Origin: CAXXOK01 sp963675365
GTDB taxonomy: Bacteria > Bacillota > Clostridia > Christensenellales > Aristaeellaceae
NCBI GenBank assembly: GCA_963675365.2
Contig: CAXXVA010000002.1
Coordinates: 1-64,000, forward strand
Length of the DNA stretch: 64,000 nucleotides
Reading direction: 5' to 3'
A model generated the notes under the pieces. It was not told where the DNA came from and searched no databases. It saw nothing but the letters and a program-made list of their open reading frames with translations. The position numbers were made by a program, and so were the translations under genes. Each line of letters opens with the position of its first letter. Positions within the stretch are counted from its first letter, which is position 1. Below, one piece after another: positions 9,507 through 18,309 of the stretch.

Positions 9507-9667
9507 CGCGTGTTCGCACGAACGCTCAAAGGCCATCTTTTGACGCTTTTCGCGCTAAGCATTGTTGCTTCCGCTTGAAATACACCCCGGTATTCCTTCG
9601 CGAAAGCGCCTCGCTTTTCACAAAAATCGCCTAAAAGCTGACCATTTCGGATCGTGTAAACACGCGC
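9507..9667 (+). repeat. Palindromic element abutting the ftsY stop codon
   Basis: The element starts on the base after the ftsY stop. Its ends are inverted repeats (CGCGTGTTCGCACGA at the left; the reverse complement of TCGTGTAAACACGCG at the right). An inner stem pairs CGCTTTTCGCG (9542-9552) with CGCGAAAGCG, and the loop contains AATACACCCCGGTATT. The layout (terminal inverted repeat, inner stem, long loop, placed at a stop codon) matches the other post-stop elements here, but I see no second copy of this sequence in the window. Confidence 0.6.
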
Positions 9668-9702
9668 CAAAGGGTATTGTCCAATAGAACGAGGAGGCAT
9701 CC

Positions 9703-10557
9703 ATGTTCCTGACCAGTTATATTTTCAAATCCAAAGCCGTGCGGGCGCTCAAGGGCAACTGGCAAACGGCGCTGATCGTGTCGTTTCTTGCCGGGCTGCC
9801 CTCGACCGTCAACATGCTTTTACGGTCCACGAACCTGCCCGTGGTTTACCTGGGAATCAGCCTTCAAGAGCTGTTTAATATGTTTTTGCAGCTCGATCCG
9901 GGCACGTACTGGCTGCTGGGGATCGGGGGCCTGGTTTCGTTCCTGATCACGCCCATGCTGGGCATCAGCTGCAATTATTACTTCATCAGGCGCATCCAGG
10001 GCAAGGACCTCGGCGTGATGGGCGTGCTTTCCCGCCGGAAGTACTTTTTCCGCGCGCTGATCCTGCACCTGTATATGTACGTCCGCGTTTTGGCGTGGTC
10101 GCTGTTGTTCGTCGTTCCCGGCATCATCGCCGCGCTGCGCTACGCCATGGCGCCGTATTATCTGGCCGAAAACCCGGAGCTTACTCCGGCGCAGGCGATC
10201 AACAAAAGCAAGGAGGTCATGGCCGATAAGAAGCTGGGCTTTTTGATGCTGCTGCTTTCGTTCATCGGCTGGGCGCTGATGGCGTACGTCGCGCAGATCA
10301 TGCTGCTCTCCATCAGCCTGATCATCGCGCAGGTCGCCTACCAGTTCATCGAACTGTTTCTGATCACGTATCTGAACGCCTCCGTGGCGGCGTTTTATCT
10401 GGCGGCGTCGCGCGCCGGGGGCATCGACAGCGCCAAGAAGGAAGCCGATACCTTCATGCGGCAGATCGGCGCGCGCATGCCCGGCGACGCGGGAAGCGGA
10501 GATAGGGAAAATAAGCCCGACGAAGAAGACAAACCCGACGGAGAGGATAAGGAATAA
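9703..10557 (+). CDS. DUF975-type integral membrane protein
   Basis: This 284-residue protein has a short cytoplasmic start (SKAVRALKGNWQTALIVSF) and about five or six hydrophobic segments, with a stretch FVVPGIIAALRYAMAPYYLAENP in the middle that resembles DUF975 proteins. A charged tail rich in Asp, Glu and Lys (DEEDKPDGEDKE) ends it. The family function is unknown. The start has a strong GAGGAGG ribosome site. Its last base overlaps the start of the methyltransferase gene (TAATG), which shows translational coupling. Confidence 0.75.
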   Translation: MFLTSYIFKSKAVRALKGNWQTALIVSFLAGLPSTVNMLLRSTNLPVVYLGISLQELFNMFLQLDPGTYWLLGIGGLVSFLITPMLGISCNYYFIRRIQGKDLGVMGVLSRRKYFFRALILHLYMYVRVLAWSLLFVVPGIIAALRYAMAPYYLAENPELTPAQAINKSKEVMADKKLGFLMLLLSFIGWALMAYVAQIMLLSISLIIAQVAYQFIELFLITYLNASVAAFYLAASRAGGIDSAKKEADTFMRQIGARMPGDAGSGDRENKPDEEDKPDGEDKE

Positions 10558-11273
10558 TGCCTGCCTTGCAGGCCTACGCGGCCGCCCTGGATTATAGCTA
10601 CGCGGCGGGCGTGTACCCGAGCCTGTTGCTGATGGAAAAAGCGCCGGAGCTCGCGCTGCGGCTGCTGCTGTCCGATAAGGCGGCGGGCGAGGGCGTGGAA
10701 AAGCTCCGCGGTCTCTGTGCGGCACACGGCGTGCGCGAGGAGGTGGCCCCCAGGGCGCTTTCGCGCATCCTCGGCAAGGAGAACGTGTACGCCGCCGTTG
10801 TGTTTCAAAAGCAGGCGCGGGCATTGGATGCGGCAAGCCCGCACATCGTGCTCCATCACCCAATGGACGAGGGGAACCTGGGCACCATCCAGCGTACGAT
10901 GCTGGGTTTCGGGTTCCGGGACCTCGCCGTGATCCGCCCGGCGGCCGATCCGTTCGAGCCGCGCGTGGTGCGCGCGTCGATGGGCGCGCTGTTCAGCCTA
11001 CACGTGACGCTTTACGACGATTTTACGGATTACCGCGCGGCCTGTCCCGCGCATACGCTGTACCCCTTCATGCTCGACGGGGCGGCGGACCTGGACGCGG
11101 CGGCGGCGAAGAAACAAACGCCTTATACGCTGATCTTCGGAAGCGAGGGTTCGGGGCTGCCGCCGGAGTTTGCGGATTTCGGCCAGGCCGTTAAAATCCG
11201 CCAGAGCGCGGAGATTGATTCGCTGAACCTGGCCGTTTCAGCCGCGATAGCCATGTATGTTTTTAGCAGATAA
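10557..11273 (+). CDS. TrmH/SpoU-family RNA methyltransferase
   Basis: The product transfers a methyl group from S-adenosylmethionine to RNA, probably a tRNA or rRNA ribose. The C-terminal SPOUT fold is visible in three motifs: HHPMDEGNLGTIQRTM (about residues 101-116), IFGSEGSGLP and the knot QSAEIDSLNLAVSAAIAMY. The N-terminal 95 residues resemble the substrate-binding part of SpoU proteins but are less conserved. At 238 residues it is within family length. The exact RNA site cannot be told from sequence. The start codon overlaps the stop of the DUF975 gene by one base. Confidence 0.85.
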   Translation: MPALQAYAAALDYSYAAGVYPSLLLMEKAPELALRLLLSDKAAGEGVEKLRGLCAAHGVREEVAPRALSRILGKENVYAAVVFQKQARALDAASPHIVLHHPMDEGNLGTIQRTMLGFGFRDLAVIRPAADPFEPRVVRASMGALFSLHVTLYDDFTDYRAACPAHTLYPFMLDGAADLDAAAAKKQTPYTLIFGSEGSGLPPEFADFGQAVKIRQSAEIDSLNLAVSAAIAMYVFSR

Positions 11274-11324
11274 ACAGGAACTTTCCCGACGACCGCCGGC
11301 GAACGGCGCACAGGAGGGCTTACG

Positions 11325-11867
11325 ATGGAACATCAGGAGATCTACGATCAGGTCCGCCGCTGCGTGACCTATTTGTACAAGGAAGCAAAACTGCCCACGG
11401 GCGCGGTGGTAGTGCTTGGCTGTTCCTCCAGCGAGGTATGCGGAACGCGGATCGGCAAGGGCCGCAACCCGGAGGTCGGCGGCGTGCTCGCCGCCGCGTT
11501 TCTGGACGGCTGCCGGGCGCTTGGGCTTTCCGGCGCGGTGCAGTGCTGCGAGCACTTAAACCGCGCGCTGGTGATGGAGCGTGAAACGCTTGACCGGTTG
11601 GGGTTGACCCAGGTCAACGCCCGCCCCGTGCCGGAGGCCGGAGGCTCGACCGCAGCGGCCGCATACGATAGCTTCCGCAATCCCGTGCTCGCCCAGTCCA
11701 TCCAGGCCAACGCAGCCATCGATATCGGAGACACGCTGGTGGGCATGCACATCCGCCCCGTTGCCGTGCCGCTTCGCATCGACGATCCCGTGGTGGGCCA
11801 CGCCCGCGTGGTGATGGCCTACGCCCGCCTGCCGCTGATCGGCGGGGAAAGGGCCGTGTATCCCTAA
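11325..11867 (+). CDS. YwlG/DUF436 family protein (TIGR01440)
   Basis: This 180-residue soluble protein matches the YwlG (TIGR01440) family across its length: VVVLGCSSSEVCGTRIGKG, QCCEHLNRALVMERE, VPEAGGSTAAAAY and HIRPVAVPLR are the conserved blocks. The biochemical role is not known. The gene follows the methyltransferase by 51 bp with an AGGAGGG ribosome site, and a strong terminator closes the transcript just after it. Confidence 0.85.
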   Translation: MEHQEIYDQVRRCVTYLYKEAKLPTGAVVVLGCSSSEVCGTRIGKGRNPEVGGVLAAAFLDGCRALGLSGAVQCCEHLNRALVMERETLDRLGLTQVNARPVPEAGGSTAAAAYDSFRNPVLAQSIQANAAIDIGDTLVGMHIRPVAVPLRIDDPVVGHARVVMAYARLPLIGGERAVYP

Positions 11868-11876
11868 CGTATAGCG

Positions 11877-11910
11877 AAAGCCGCCGGACATGATATCCGG
11901 CGGCTTTTTT
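11877..11910 (+). terminator. Rho-independent terminator after the ywlG-like gene
   Basis: A 12-bp perfect stem (AAAGCCGCCGGA pairing with TCCGGCGGCTTT) with a 7-base loop is followed by a run of T. It ends the transcript that begins upstream of ftsY or earlier. Confidence 0.9.
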
Positions 11911-11923
11911 ATTGCTATAGAAA

Positions 11924-11940
11924 GTGTGCAGCCTGCACAC
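11924..11940. promoter_or_regulatory. Perfect inverted repeat, likely operator of the LRR gene
   Basis: GTGTGCAG and CTGCACAC form an 8-1-8 perfect palindrome, 93 bp upstream of the LRR gene start and just after the previous terminator. It has no T run, so it is not a terminator. Its place suggests a binding site for a dimeric regulator. The binder is unknown. Confidence 0.5.
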
Positions 11941-12032
11941 CTTAGACCGAAACAATGTGATATATTGGAAAAAAGACGAAACGGTTCCGGCGTTTGCGCG
12001 GGGGACCGGTATTGGTGCAGGAGGACATAAAG

Positions 12033-15000
12033 ATGAAGAAAATCCTTGTTGCGGGTTTGGTACTGGCACTGTCGCTTGTATTGTGTGTTCCGCCGGTATG
12101 CGCCGGGGCGGCGGACGGCTTGCTTCAATTTACCGACCCCGATCTGGAGGACGCCATACGCGTTGAAATCGGGCAGAAGAACGGGCCGATCGCCGTGGCG
12201 GACGCAGAGACCGTCACCGTGCTCAATTTCGGCAAGCTTGAAGAGGATTTGGTCAACGATCTAGGCGGTATCGAGGCGTTCACAGCGCTGGAAGCCATTC
12301 AGCTCAACGGGCAGGACATTTGGGACCTGACCCCTCTGAAAGCCTTGCCAAACCTTGTGAGTATTGAGTTTGGGGACAGCGCCGTCAGCGACCTGGAGCC
12401 GCTGCGGGGCATGCGCCTCAAGGAGTTGATCCTCTACGGAAACCAGGTTGAAGACCTGTCGCCTTTACAGGATATTGACAGCCTGCAAGTGCTTGTGCTG
12501 GCGGGCAACCGCATCACTGACGTAAGCCCGCTTGCGGGGCTTACAAACCTGCGCGTGCTAATCCTGGGCGACAATCCCATCGGCGATTTTACGGTGCTTA
12601 TGGATATTTACGAGCAGCTGGAAGAAAAGGATTTTGAATTGACAAAGGCGGAAGCCGTGCACTTCAACGATCCGGTGCTCGAAGCCCGGGTGCGGCGGGA
12701 GCTGGACTTTCCCGAGGGCGAGCTGACGGTGGCCGGCGTGAGGGACTACGGCTATCTGGATCTCGGCGGCGAGGAGGGCGGCACAGAGAGGATCACCGAC
12801 CTGAGCGGGCTTGAGGCGTTTGAAAATCTGGAAGGGCTGGCCCTGTACCATAACGACATCGAGGATCTTAGCCCGCTGGCCGGGCTTACCCACCTGCGCG
12901 AGCTGGACCTCGGCGATAACCGGGTCAGCGATCTGACGCCACTGGAAGGGAAGCCGCTTGAGTTTCTGGCGATTTGGGGCAATCAGGTTTCGGACGTCTC
13001 CCCGCTGGCGGGGCTTACAAAGCTGCGGGACCTGTACATGGATGGCAACCAAATCTTCGACCTGTACCCGCTGGCGGGACTTGAAAATCTTGAAACCCTG
13101 TCGGCTGCGGATAACGAAATTGTCGATATCACGCCGCTTGCGGGTCTGCAAACCTTGTGGAATCTGCAGCTTGGCAATAACCATATCAGCGACATCACGC
13201 CGCTTGCCGGGCTGAACCTGACCGAGCTTTACCTGTGGGGCAACGAGATCGGCGATGTCTCGCCGCTGCAAACCATGAACTCGCTTATGCGGCTGGATTT
13301 GGTGAATAACCAGATCGCGGATATATCCGCGCTGGCCGGAAAGGACGGCCTGCGCTTCCTGGGGCTGAACGGAAACCAGATCGCCGATTTCGGCCCGGTA
13401 GCGGCGTTCTACGATCAGATCGAGGAAAAGGACTTTGAACTGGACGGTAGAACCCAGATGATTTTAAGCGGCGAGGACCCCGACGAGGTCATCGTCTTTG
13501 ACGATCCGGTGCTGCTGGATTGGATTCGCAAGGATATGGGTGTGACCGGCGATATCACCGTGAGCATGGCCGCGAACGTTACGCAGCTCAACCTGGAAAT
13601 GGACGGCGGCGACTGGTCCTACCCCCGCATAGCCAGCCTCAGCGGGATACAGTATTTCAGAAACGTCGAATGGATCAACCTGGGCTGGGCGCTGTATACC
13701 GGCGAGGGACAGGTCGATCTGTCGCCACTCTCCGGCCTGAGCAGGCTGCATACGCTCCAGCTTCACTGCGACGATCTGCATGATATCTCCGCGCTGACCG
13801 GGCTTTCCAATATGCGCAACCTGTGGATCTGGGGCAACAATCTAAGCGACATCTCGGCGCTTTCCGGGATGACGCAGATGGAAAGCCTGTGGATGTACGG
13901 CAATCATATTTCCGATATCAGCGTGCTTGCAACGATGCCAAACCTCTATAACCTGATGATGGCGAATAACGATGTTTCGGATCTTTCCCCGCTGTCCGGC
14001 CTTGCGAACCTGTATGAGCTGGAAATCGCTGGAAACCCGGTGTTTGATTACCATGTGCTGGACGGCATGTATCCCCGGCTGACGCAAAAGGACTTTGATA
14101 TTGATCAGGAAACCGGTTATGTGACGCCGGAAAATCCGGATGCGGTAGTGGTCTTCGGCGACGCACTTTTGGAACAAAAGGTGCGCTGGCAGATGAACAT
14201 GCCGGAGGGCGAGATCACCGCGATGGACGCGGCCAGGGTTACGACCCTCAACTTCAGCGTGGACTGGCGGGAAGACCTCAGGGAGGACGAGTTTATCTTC
14301 TCGCTGGAAGGGCTTGAATACTTTATCAACCTTAAAAGCCTGGCCTTGTATCAAAATGCGGTCAGCGATCTGACGCCGATCGCGGGGCTTTTAAAGCTGG
14401 AACATCTGGATTTTGTCAACAACCAGGTATCGGACCTGACCCCCATCAGAAACCTGACGCAGCTCAAAACCCTGAGCTTCTCAAACAATAATGTGGAAGA
14501 CATCTCGGTGCTGAAGAATTTCACGAACCTGAACACGCTTTGGATGAGCCAGAATCCGATTGCCGATTACACGCCGATAGAAGCCTTGTACGATACCTAC
14601 GAAAGCACCGACTTCGCCTACGGGGAGACATTCGAGCGATACTACAAGCCGGAAATCCCGGACGACGTGGTCGTGTTTCCCGACAAGGTGCTGGAAAAGC
14701 GAATCCGGGGGTATATCGGAAAACCCGAGGGCGATATATTTGTGCTGGATATCGCGTTTCTGGAAGACTTGTGGCTGGGCAGCGAGTGGCAGGAAAGCTA
14801 TGCCGACGGCGACAGGATCACCGATTTGACGGGGCTGGAAAACTGTCTGAACGTTAAGAATATCGACCTGCAAAACAACGATTTGCGCGATTTGAGTCCA
14901 TTAAGCGGGCTGAAAAAGCTGGCGACGCTCAACCTGATCAACTGCGGAATCGAGGACCTCAGCCCGCTTGCAAGCCTCACCACGCTTATGATGCTGGACG

Positions 15001-15719
15001 TCAGTTATAACCGGATCGCCGATATCTCCGCGCTGGGCGGGCTGACGAAGCTGTTTAGTCTACGCCTGTCCGGTAATCCCATCACCGATCATCGTCCCAT
15101 CCAGTCGATTTATGAAAACTTGAGCGACAGGGACTTCGAATACGGCGACGTCGTGCTTGTGCCCGAGGACCCGGACGCGGTTGTGGTGTTTGCCGATCCG
15201 CTGTTTGAACGCCTGGTGCGGGAGTACACCGGGATGCCCGACGGCCCGATTACCGCAAAGCAGGCCGCTCAGGAGGAGTATCTGGACTTCAGCATGCAAT
15301 GGCAGGAGACGATTCCCGACGATATCCGCATCCACGATCTGACCGGTATCGAATACTTTATCAACCTGAAAGTTCTTTCACTCAACTTCCATGCCGTCGG
15401 TGATATCAGCATGCTGCCGGGGCTGATGAAGCTCAAGGAGCTGGAGCTTGGGGGAAACGGATTCAACGATTTAAGCGTGCTGGCTGACATGCCCAACCTC
15501 ACCCGCCTTACGCTGTTTGGCAACGATATCGAGGATATTTCCCCGCTCGCCGGGCTGACGAAGCTTACGCATTTGCAGCTTGAACACAACCGGATCACCG
15601 ACATCAGCGCGCTGTCCGGCATGACGGCGCTGACGACCCTGTGGCTGACGGATAACCCGATTGCGGATTATTCCCCGATCGAAACCATTGTGCCAAACCT
15701 GACCGACAAGGACTTCTAA
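12033..15719 (+). CDS. Giant secreted leucine-rich-repeat protein (internalin-like)
   Basis: The 1228-residue product starts with a clean signal peptide (MKKILVAGLVLALSLVLC, cut near the CAGAADG region) and is otherwise made of about six copies of one module. Each module has a cap (for example VVVFGDALLEQKVRWQMN, then PEGEITAMDAARVTTLNF), several 21-22 residue LRRs of the form L-x-x-L-x-L-x-x-N-x-I-x-D-I-(S/T)-P-L, and a closing NPIxDYxPI...KDF segment. The caps lie near bases 12130, 12665, 13470, 14145, 14670 and 15180. The repeats match internalin-type LRRs, which bind proteins. No LPxTG tail, SH3 or membrane anchor is present, so it is probably released or held loosely. The start at 12033 has GGAGGACATAAAG upstream. 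The partner genes downstream (HTH, LRR-kinase) suggest a linked surface-sensing unit. Confidence 0.9.
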   Translation: MKKILVAGLVLALSLVLCVPPVCAGAADGLLQFTDPDLEDAIRVEIGQKNGPIAVADAETVTVLNFGKLEEDLVNDLGGIEAFTALEAIQLNGQDIWDLTPLKALPNLVSIEFGDSAVSDLEPLRGMRLKELILYGNQVEDLSPLQDIDSLQVLVLAGNRITDVSPLAGLTNLRVLILGDNPIGDFTVLMDIYEQLEEKDFELTKAEAVHFNDPVLEARVRRELDFPEGELTVAGVRDYGYLDLGGEEGGTERITDLSGLEAFENLEGLALYHNDIEDLSPLAGLTHLRELDLGDNRVSDLTPLEGKPLEFLAIWGNQVSDVSPLAGLTKLRDLYMDGNQIFDLYPLAGLENLETLSAADNEIVDITPLAGLQTLWNLQLGNNHISDITPLAGLNLTELYLWGNEIGDVSPLQTMNSLMRLDLVNNQIADISALAGKDGLRFLGLNGNQIADFGPVAAFYDQIEEKDFELDGRTQMILSGEDPDEVIVFDDPVLLDWIRKDMGVTGDITVSMAANVTQLNLEMDGGDWSYPRIASLSGIQYFRNVEWINLGWALYTGEGQVDLSPLSGLSRLHTLQLHCDDLHDISALTGLSNMRNLWIWGNNLSDISALSGMTQMESLWMYGNHISDISVLATMPNLYNLMMANNDVSDLSPLSGLANLYELEIAGNPVFDYHVLDGMYPRLTQKDFDIDQETGYVTPENPDAVVVFGDALLEQKVRWQMNMPEGEITAMDAARVTTLNFSVDWREDLREDEFIFSLEGLEYFINLKSLALYQNAVSDLTPIAGLLKLEHLDFVNNQVSDLTPIRNLTQLKTLSFSNNNVEDISVLKNFTNLNTLWMSQNPIADYTPIEALYDTYESTDFAYGETFERYYKPEIPDDVVVFPDKVLEKRIRGYIGKPEGDIFVLDIAFLEDLWLGSEWQESYADGDRITDLTGLENCLNVKNIDLQNNDLRDLSPLSGLKKLATLNLINCGIEDLSPLASLTTLMMLDVSYNRIADISALGGLTKLFSLRLSGNPITDHRPIQSIYENLSDRDFEYGDVVLVPEDPDAVVVFADPLFERLVREYTGMPDGPITAKQAAQEEYLDFSMQWQETIPDDIRIHDLTGIEYFINLKVLSLNFHAVGDISMLPGLMKLKELELGGNGFNDLSVLADMPNLTRLTLFGNDIEDISPLAGLTKLTHLQLEHNRITDISALSGMTALTTLWLTDNPIADYSPIETIVPNLTDKDF

Positions 15720-15730
15720 AACTGCGGCGG

Positions 15731-15762
15731 GCGGCGGCAAAATGCCGCCGCCGCGCTCTTTT
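15731..15762 (+). terminator. Terminator after the LRR gene
   Basis: GCGGCGGCA and TGCCGCCGC form a 9-bp stem around AAA, followed a few bases later by CTCTTTT. It separates the LRR gene from the HTH-kinase pair. Confidence 0.75.
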
Positions 15763-15781
15763 CCATGCTTCGCTTGTGGTG

Positions 15782-15804
15782 TATAATGAACACCGGAGTG
15801 TTCA
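15782..15804 (+). promoter_or_regulatory. Promoter -10 box overlapping an inverted-repeat operator
   Basis: A perfect TATAAT (15782-15787) is joined at its last base to TGAACAC-CGGA-GTGTTCA (15787-15804), a 7-4-7 perfect inverted repeat covering the expected transcription start. The -35 region is poor. The next gene encodes an HTH protein, so self-repression is the simplest reading (inference). Confidence 0.65.
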
Positions 15805-15830
15805 CACAGGCCGGAAGGATGGAAAGGAAT

Positions 15831-16292
15831 ATGGCGTCTTCTCGTCAGGACGGGATGAAATCGACGCGCGAACTGCAGCGCAGGCTGTTTTCCGCGTCCA
15901 GTTTCGACCTGTTTCTAGAGGAAAACGCGGGCGGGCTGCAAACGCCGAAGCTTTGCTATCACCTGTCGGAGCTGTGCCGCGCGCGCGGGATGCGGCCGGT
16001 GGAGGTCATCCGCAGGGCGGGACTGGACAGAACCTACGGCCACCAGCTGTTCAGCGGTATCCGCAAGCCATCGCGCGACAAGCTGATTCAGCTTGCGTTC
16101 GGGTTTGGGCTTTCGGTGGAGGAAACGCAGGAGCTTTTGAAGGTGGCGCTAAAAAGCCCGCTGTATCCCAAAATCATGCGGGACGCGGCGGTGATGCGCT
16201 GCCTGTTTGAGGGCTGTAAAATTGACGATCTGCAAGCGCTGCTTTTGCAGCTCGGGCTGACGCTGATCGGCGGAGAGGAACGCAATGGATAA
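15831..16292 (+). CDS. XRE-like HTH regulator paired with the kinase
   Basis: The 153-residue cytoplasmic protein has a helix-turn-helix in its middle (RPVEVIRRAGLDRTYGHQLF, then KPSRDKLIQLAFGFGLSVEE), similar to Cro/CI-type domains. A conserved C-terminal part follows (SPLYPKIMRDAAVMRCLF). I chose the ATG at 15831 because it lies downstream of the promoter and follows GGAAAGGAAT; earlier ATGs in the frame overlap the promoter. The last eight bases overlap the kinase gene, so the two are translated together. HTH-plus-Ser/Thr-kinase pairs of this sort occur in Clostridia. The target is probably the operator at 15787-15804. Confidence 0.82.
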   Translation: MASSRQDGMKSTRELQRRLFSASSFDLFLEENAGGLQTPKLCYHLSELCRARGMRPVEVIRRAGLDRTYGHQLFSGIRKPSRDKLIQLAFGFGLSVEETQELLKVALKSPLYPKIMRDAAVMRCLFEGCKIDDLQALLLQLGLTLIGGEERNG

Positions 16293-17910
16293 AGATCATC
16301 TGCATCCGTGGCTGGATACCTGCGATTTGACCCGGTATCCGCAGGGGTTTTTAAACGATTACGAACCGTTTGAATGCCTGGCGGACAGCGAGTGCGCGGA
16401 AACGCTGCTGGTGAAAAACAAGCGTACGGGTATGTTCTATGTGGCCAAATGCTACCTGAACGATCAGGCGGTCAGCCATACGACCGAAGCCGATATTTTA
16501 AAAAAGCTGCAGCACACAGGGCTGCCGCGCTTTGTGGACGAGTACAGGTCCGGCACGATGCTGTGCGTGATCCGCGAGTACGTAGAGGGCATGCCGCTGC
16601 ACCAGTGGGCGGCTGATACGAAGCCCGATGCGGCTGCTGCGGTGCGCGTCGTGCTCAAGCTCTGCGATCTGCTGCTCTACCTGCACGGGCAGTCGCCGCC
16701 GATCATCCACCGGGACATCAAGCCACAGAATCTGATTGTGGGTACGGACGGGCAGCTTTGGCTGATCGATTTCGGCATTTCGCGCCTGTACCGGGAGGAC
16801 GGAAAAACCGATACCGCGTGCTTTGGCACGCAGGACTTTGCCGCGCCCGAGCAGTACGGTTTCGCGCAAACCGACATGCGCTCGGATATTTATTCCTGCG
16901 GTGTGCTGCTCGGTTGGCTTTTAACTGGGGAAGCGAAGCGAGAGGATGCGCTGCCTAATATTGCCGATAAGCGGCTTTCGAGGATCGTTGAAAAATGCAT
17001 TGCGTTCGCGCCTTCCCAGCGCTACGCCTCCGCCGCGAAGCTGCGCGCGGATATGCTGGCGCTGGACGGGCGCAGGCGCAGGCGCACGCTCCTGCGGCTT
17101 TCCGCGGCGGCGGTATGCGCGCTGTGCCTTGCCGCGGGCTTTGCCGCCGGGCGGTATACAGAGTGGTTCGCCCCGCGGCCCGCGGGCGTTGAGTTTCAGG
17201 AACCGCTGATCGGGCAGGCCGCGCGGCTGATGCTCGGGCTGGACGCGGACGCGCCCGTAACGCCGGAGGATCTGCTGAGCGTGAACGCGCTGTATATCTG
17301 CGGCGACGAGGCCGCGCCGGACAACCAAAGATATCAGGAGCTGATCGACGAAGCGGCTGTGAAAACCACCTTCCGCAACGGGGGTATCGAAACGCTTGAT
17401 GACCTTTTAATGATGCCTAATCTGATGTCGGTCAGCCTGTCGATCCAAAACATTAGCGATTTGACGCCGGTACGGGAGCTGCCGATTTTGCATAATCTGG
17501 ATCTGCGGCATAACCCGGTCAAGGATCTGGCTGCGCTGTCCGGCCTGATGCAGCTGCACAGTGTTTGCCTGTTCGGTACGCTTGTGGACGATCTCTCCCC
17601 GCTTGCGTCCTGCCCGCAGCTGACGGGAATCGATGCCGGAGGCAGCTATGTAACGTCGGTGGATGCGCTGCGCGGCATGACAAATTTAACAAGCTTGTGG
17701 CTGTTTAAAGCGCCGCTGAAAACCCTGCAGGGAATGGAAACGCTGGAAGGGCTTACGGAGTTTGCGGCGTCTTCCGTGGCGGACGGCGACCTCAGCCCGC
17801 TGCTGGAGCTTCAGAGCCTGCGGCGCGTTACCCTTGGCGAAGGTCTGAAGCCGCTTGCGGAGCGCACGCTTACGGGCGCGGAGTTTGCGATCTCCTACAG
17901 GCAGGAATAA
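16285..17910 (+). CDS. Membrane Ser/Thr protein kinase with extracellular leucine-rich repeats
   Basis: The 541-residue protein has a Hanks-type kinase domain at about residues 20-260: ATP-binding lysine in FYVAKCYL, catalytic loop IIHRDIKPQNL, metal site LIDFGIS, and an APEQYG motif. The glycine-rich loop is degenerate (ECLADSECAETLLV). A basic stretch RRRRRTLLR and one membrane helix (about residues 272-290) follow. The outer part, about 240 residues, holds internalin-like LRRs (LMSVSLSIQNISDLTPVREL, LHNLDLRHNPVKDLAAL). This is a receptor-like arrangement with the kinase inside and the LRR sensor outside. It overlaps the HTH gene by 8 bp and lies directly after the giant LRR gene, so sensing or binding of related surface LRR material is plausible but unproven. 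No phosphatase gene is nearby. Confidence 0.9.
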   Translation: MDKDHLHPWLDTCDLTRYPQGFLNDYEPFECLADSECAETLLVKNKRTGMFYVAKCYLNDQAVSHTTEADILKKLQHTGLPRFVDEYRSGTMLCVIREYVEGMPLHQWAADTKPDAAAAVRVVLKLCDLLLYLHGQSPPIIHRDIKPQNLIVGTDGQLWLIDFGISRLYREDGKTDTACFGTQDFAAPEQYGFAQTDMRSDIYSCGVLLGWLLTGEAKREDALPNIADKRLSRIVEKCIAFAPSQRYASAAKLRADMLALDGRRRRRTLLRLSAAAVCALCLAAGFAAGRYTEWFAPRPAGVEFQEPLIGQAARLMLGLDADAPVTPEDLLSVNALYICGDEAAPDNQRYQELIDEAAVKTTFRNGGIETLDDLLMMPNLMSVSLSIQNISDLTPVRELPILHNLDLRHNPVKDLAALSGLMQLHSVCLFGTLVDDLSPLASCPQLTGIDAGGSYVTSVDALRGMTNLTSLWLFKAPLKTLQGMETLEGLTEFAASSVADGDLSPLLELQSLRRVTLGEGLKPLAERTLTGAEFAISYRQE

Positions 17911-17942
17911 ACGCCCTGTACCCTATGTGTGAAGGCATTATG

Positions 17943-17972
17943 AAAGCCGTTGGCATTGCTGCCAACGGCTTT
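17943..17972. terminator. Bidirectional terminator between kinase and zinc-ribbon gene
   Basis: A perfect 13-bp stem (AAAGCCGTTGGCA with TGCCAACGGCTTT, loop TTGC) lies between two converging genes and can end both transcripts. Confidence 0.85.
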
Positions 17973-17996
17973 GTCTACTTGCAGTATGATGACGAA

Positions 17997-18281
17997 TCAG
18001 AATTCCTGATTACGATGCTTGGCAAAGCACTCGCTGCAATAGATCGGGCGGTCGCTCTTGGGAATGAAGGGAACGGTGGTGGGTTTTCCGCATTCCGCGC
18101 AGACGGTTTCGTACTGTTCGCGCGGGGCGTTGGCACGGTTGGCCTTGCGTGCGGAACGGCAGTCTTTGCAGCGGCTGGGCTCGTTCTGGAAGCCTTTTTC
18201 AGCGTAGAATTCCTGTTCACCGGCGGTAAACACGAACTCCGCACCGCAGTCGCGGCAGGTGAGCGTTTTGTCCTCGTACAT
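17997..18281 (-). CDS. Small double zinc-ribbon protein
   Basis: The 94-residue product has two Cys pairs near the start (CRDCGAEF and CKDCRSAR) and two near the end (CAECGKP and CSECF), so two zinc ribbons are predicted. The first resembles the family with the FVFTAGEQEFYAEKGF segment found in many Bacillota. Role unknown; nucleic-acid or protein binding is typical of such folds. The ATG is preceded by GGAGG at a normal distance. A promoter at 18524-18552 implies an unusually long leader of about 235 bases. Confidence 0.85.
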   Translation of the reverse strand: MYEDKTLTCRDCGAEFVFTAGEQEFYAEKGFQNEPSRCKDCRSARKANRANAPREQYETVCAECGKPTTVPFIPKSDRPIYCSECFAKHRNQEF

Positions 18282-18309
18282 GATTTGGATTTCCTCCGTA
18301 TTTTAGGAT

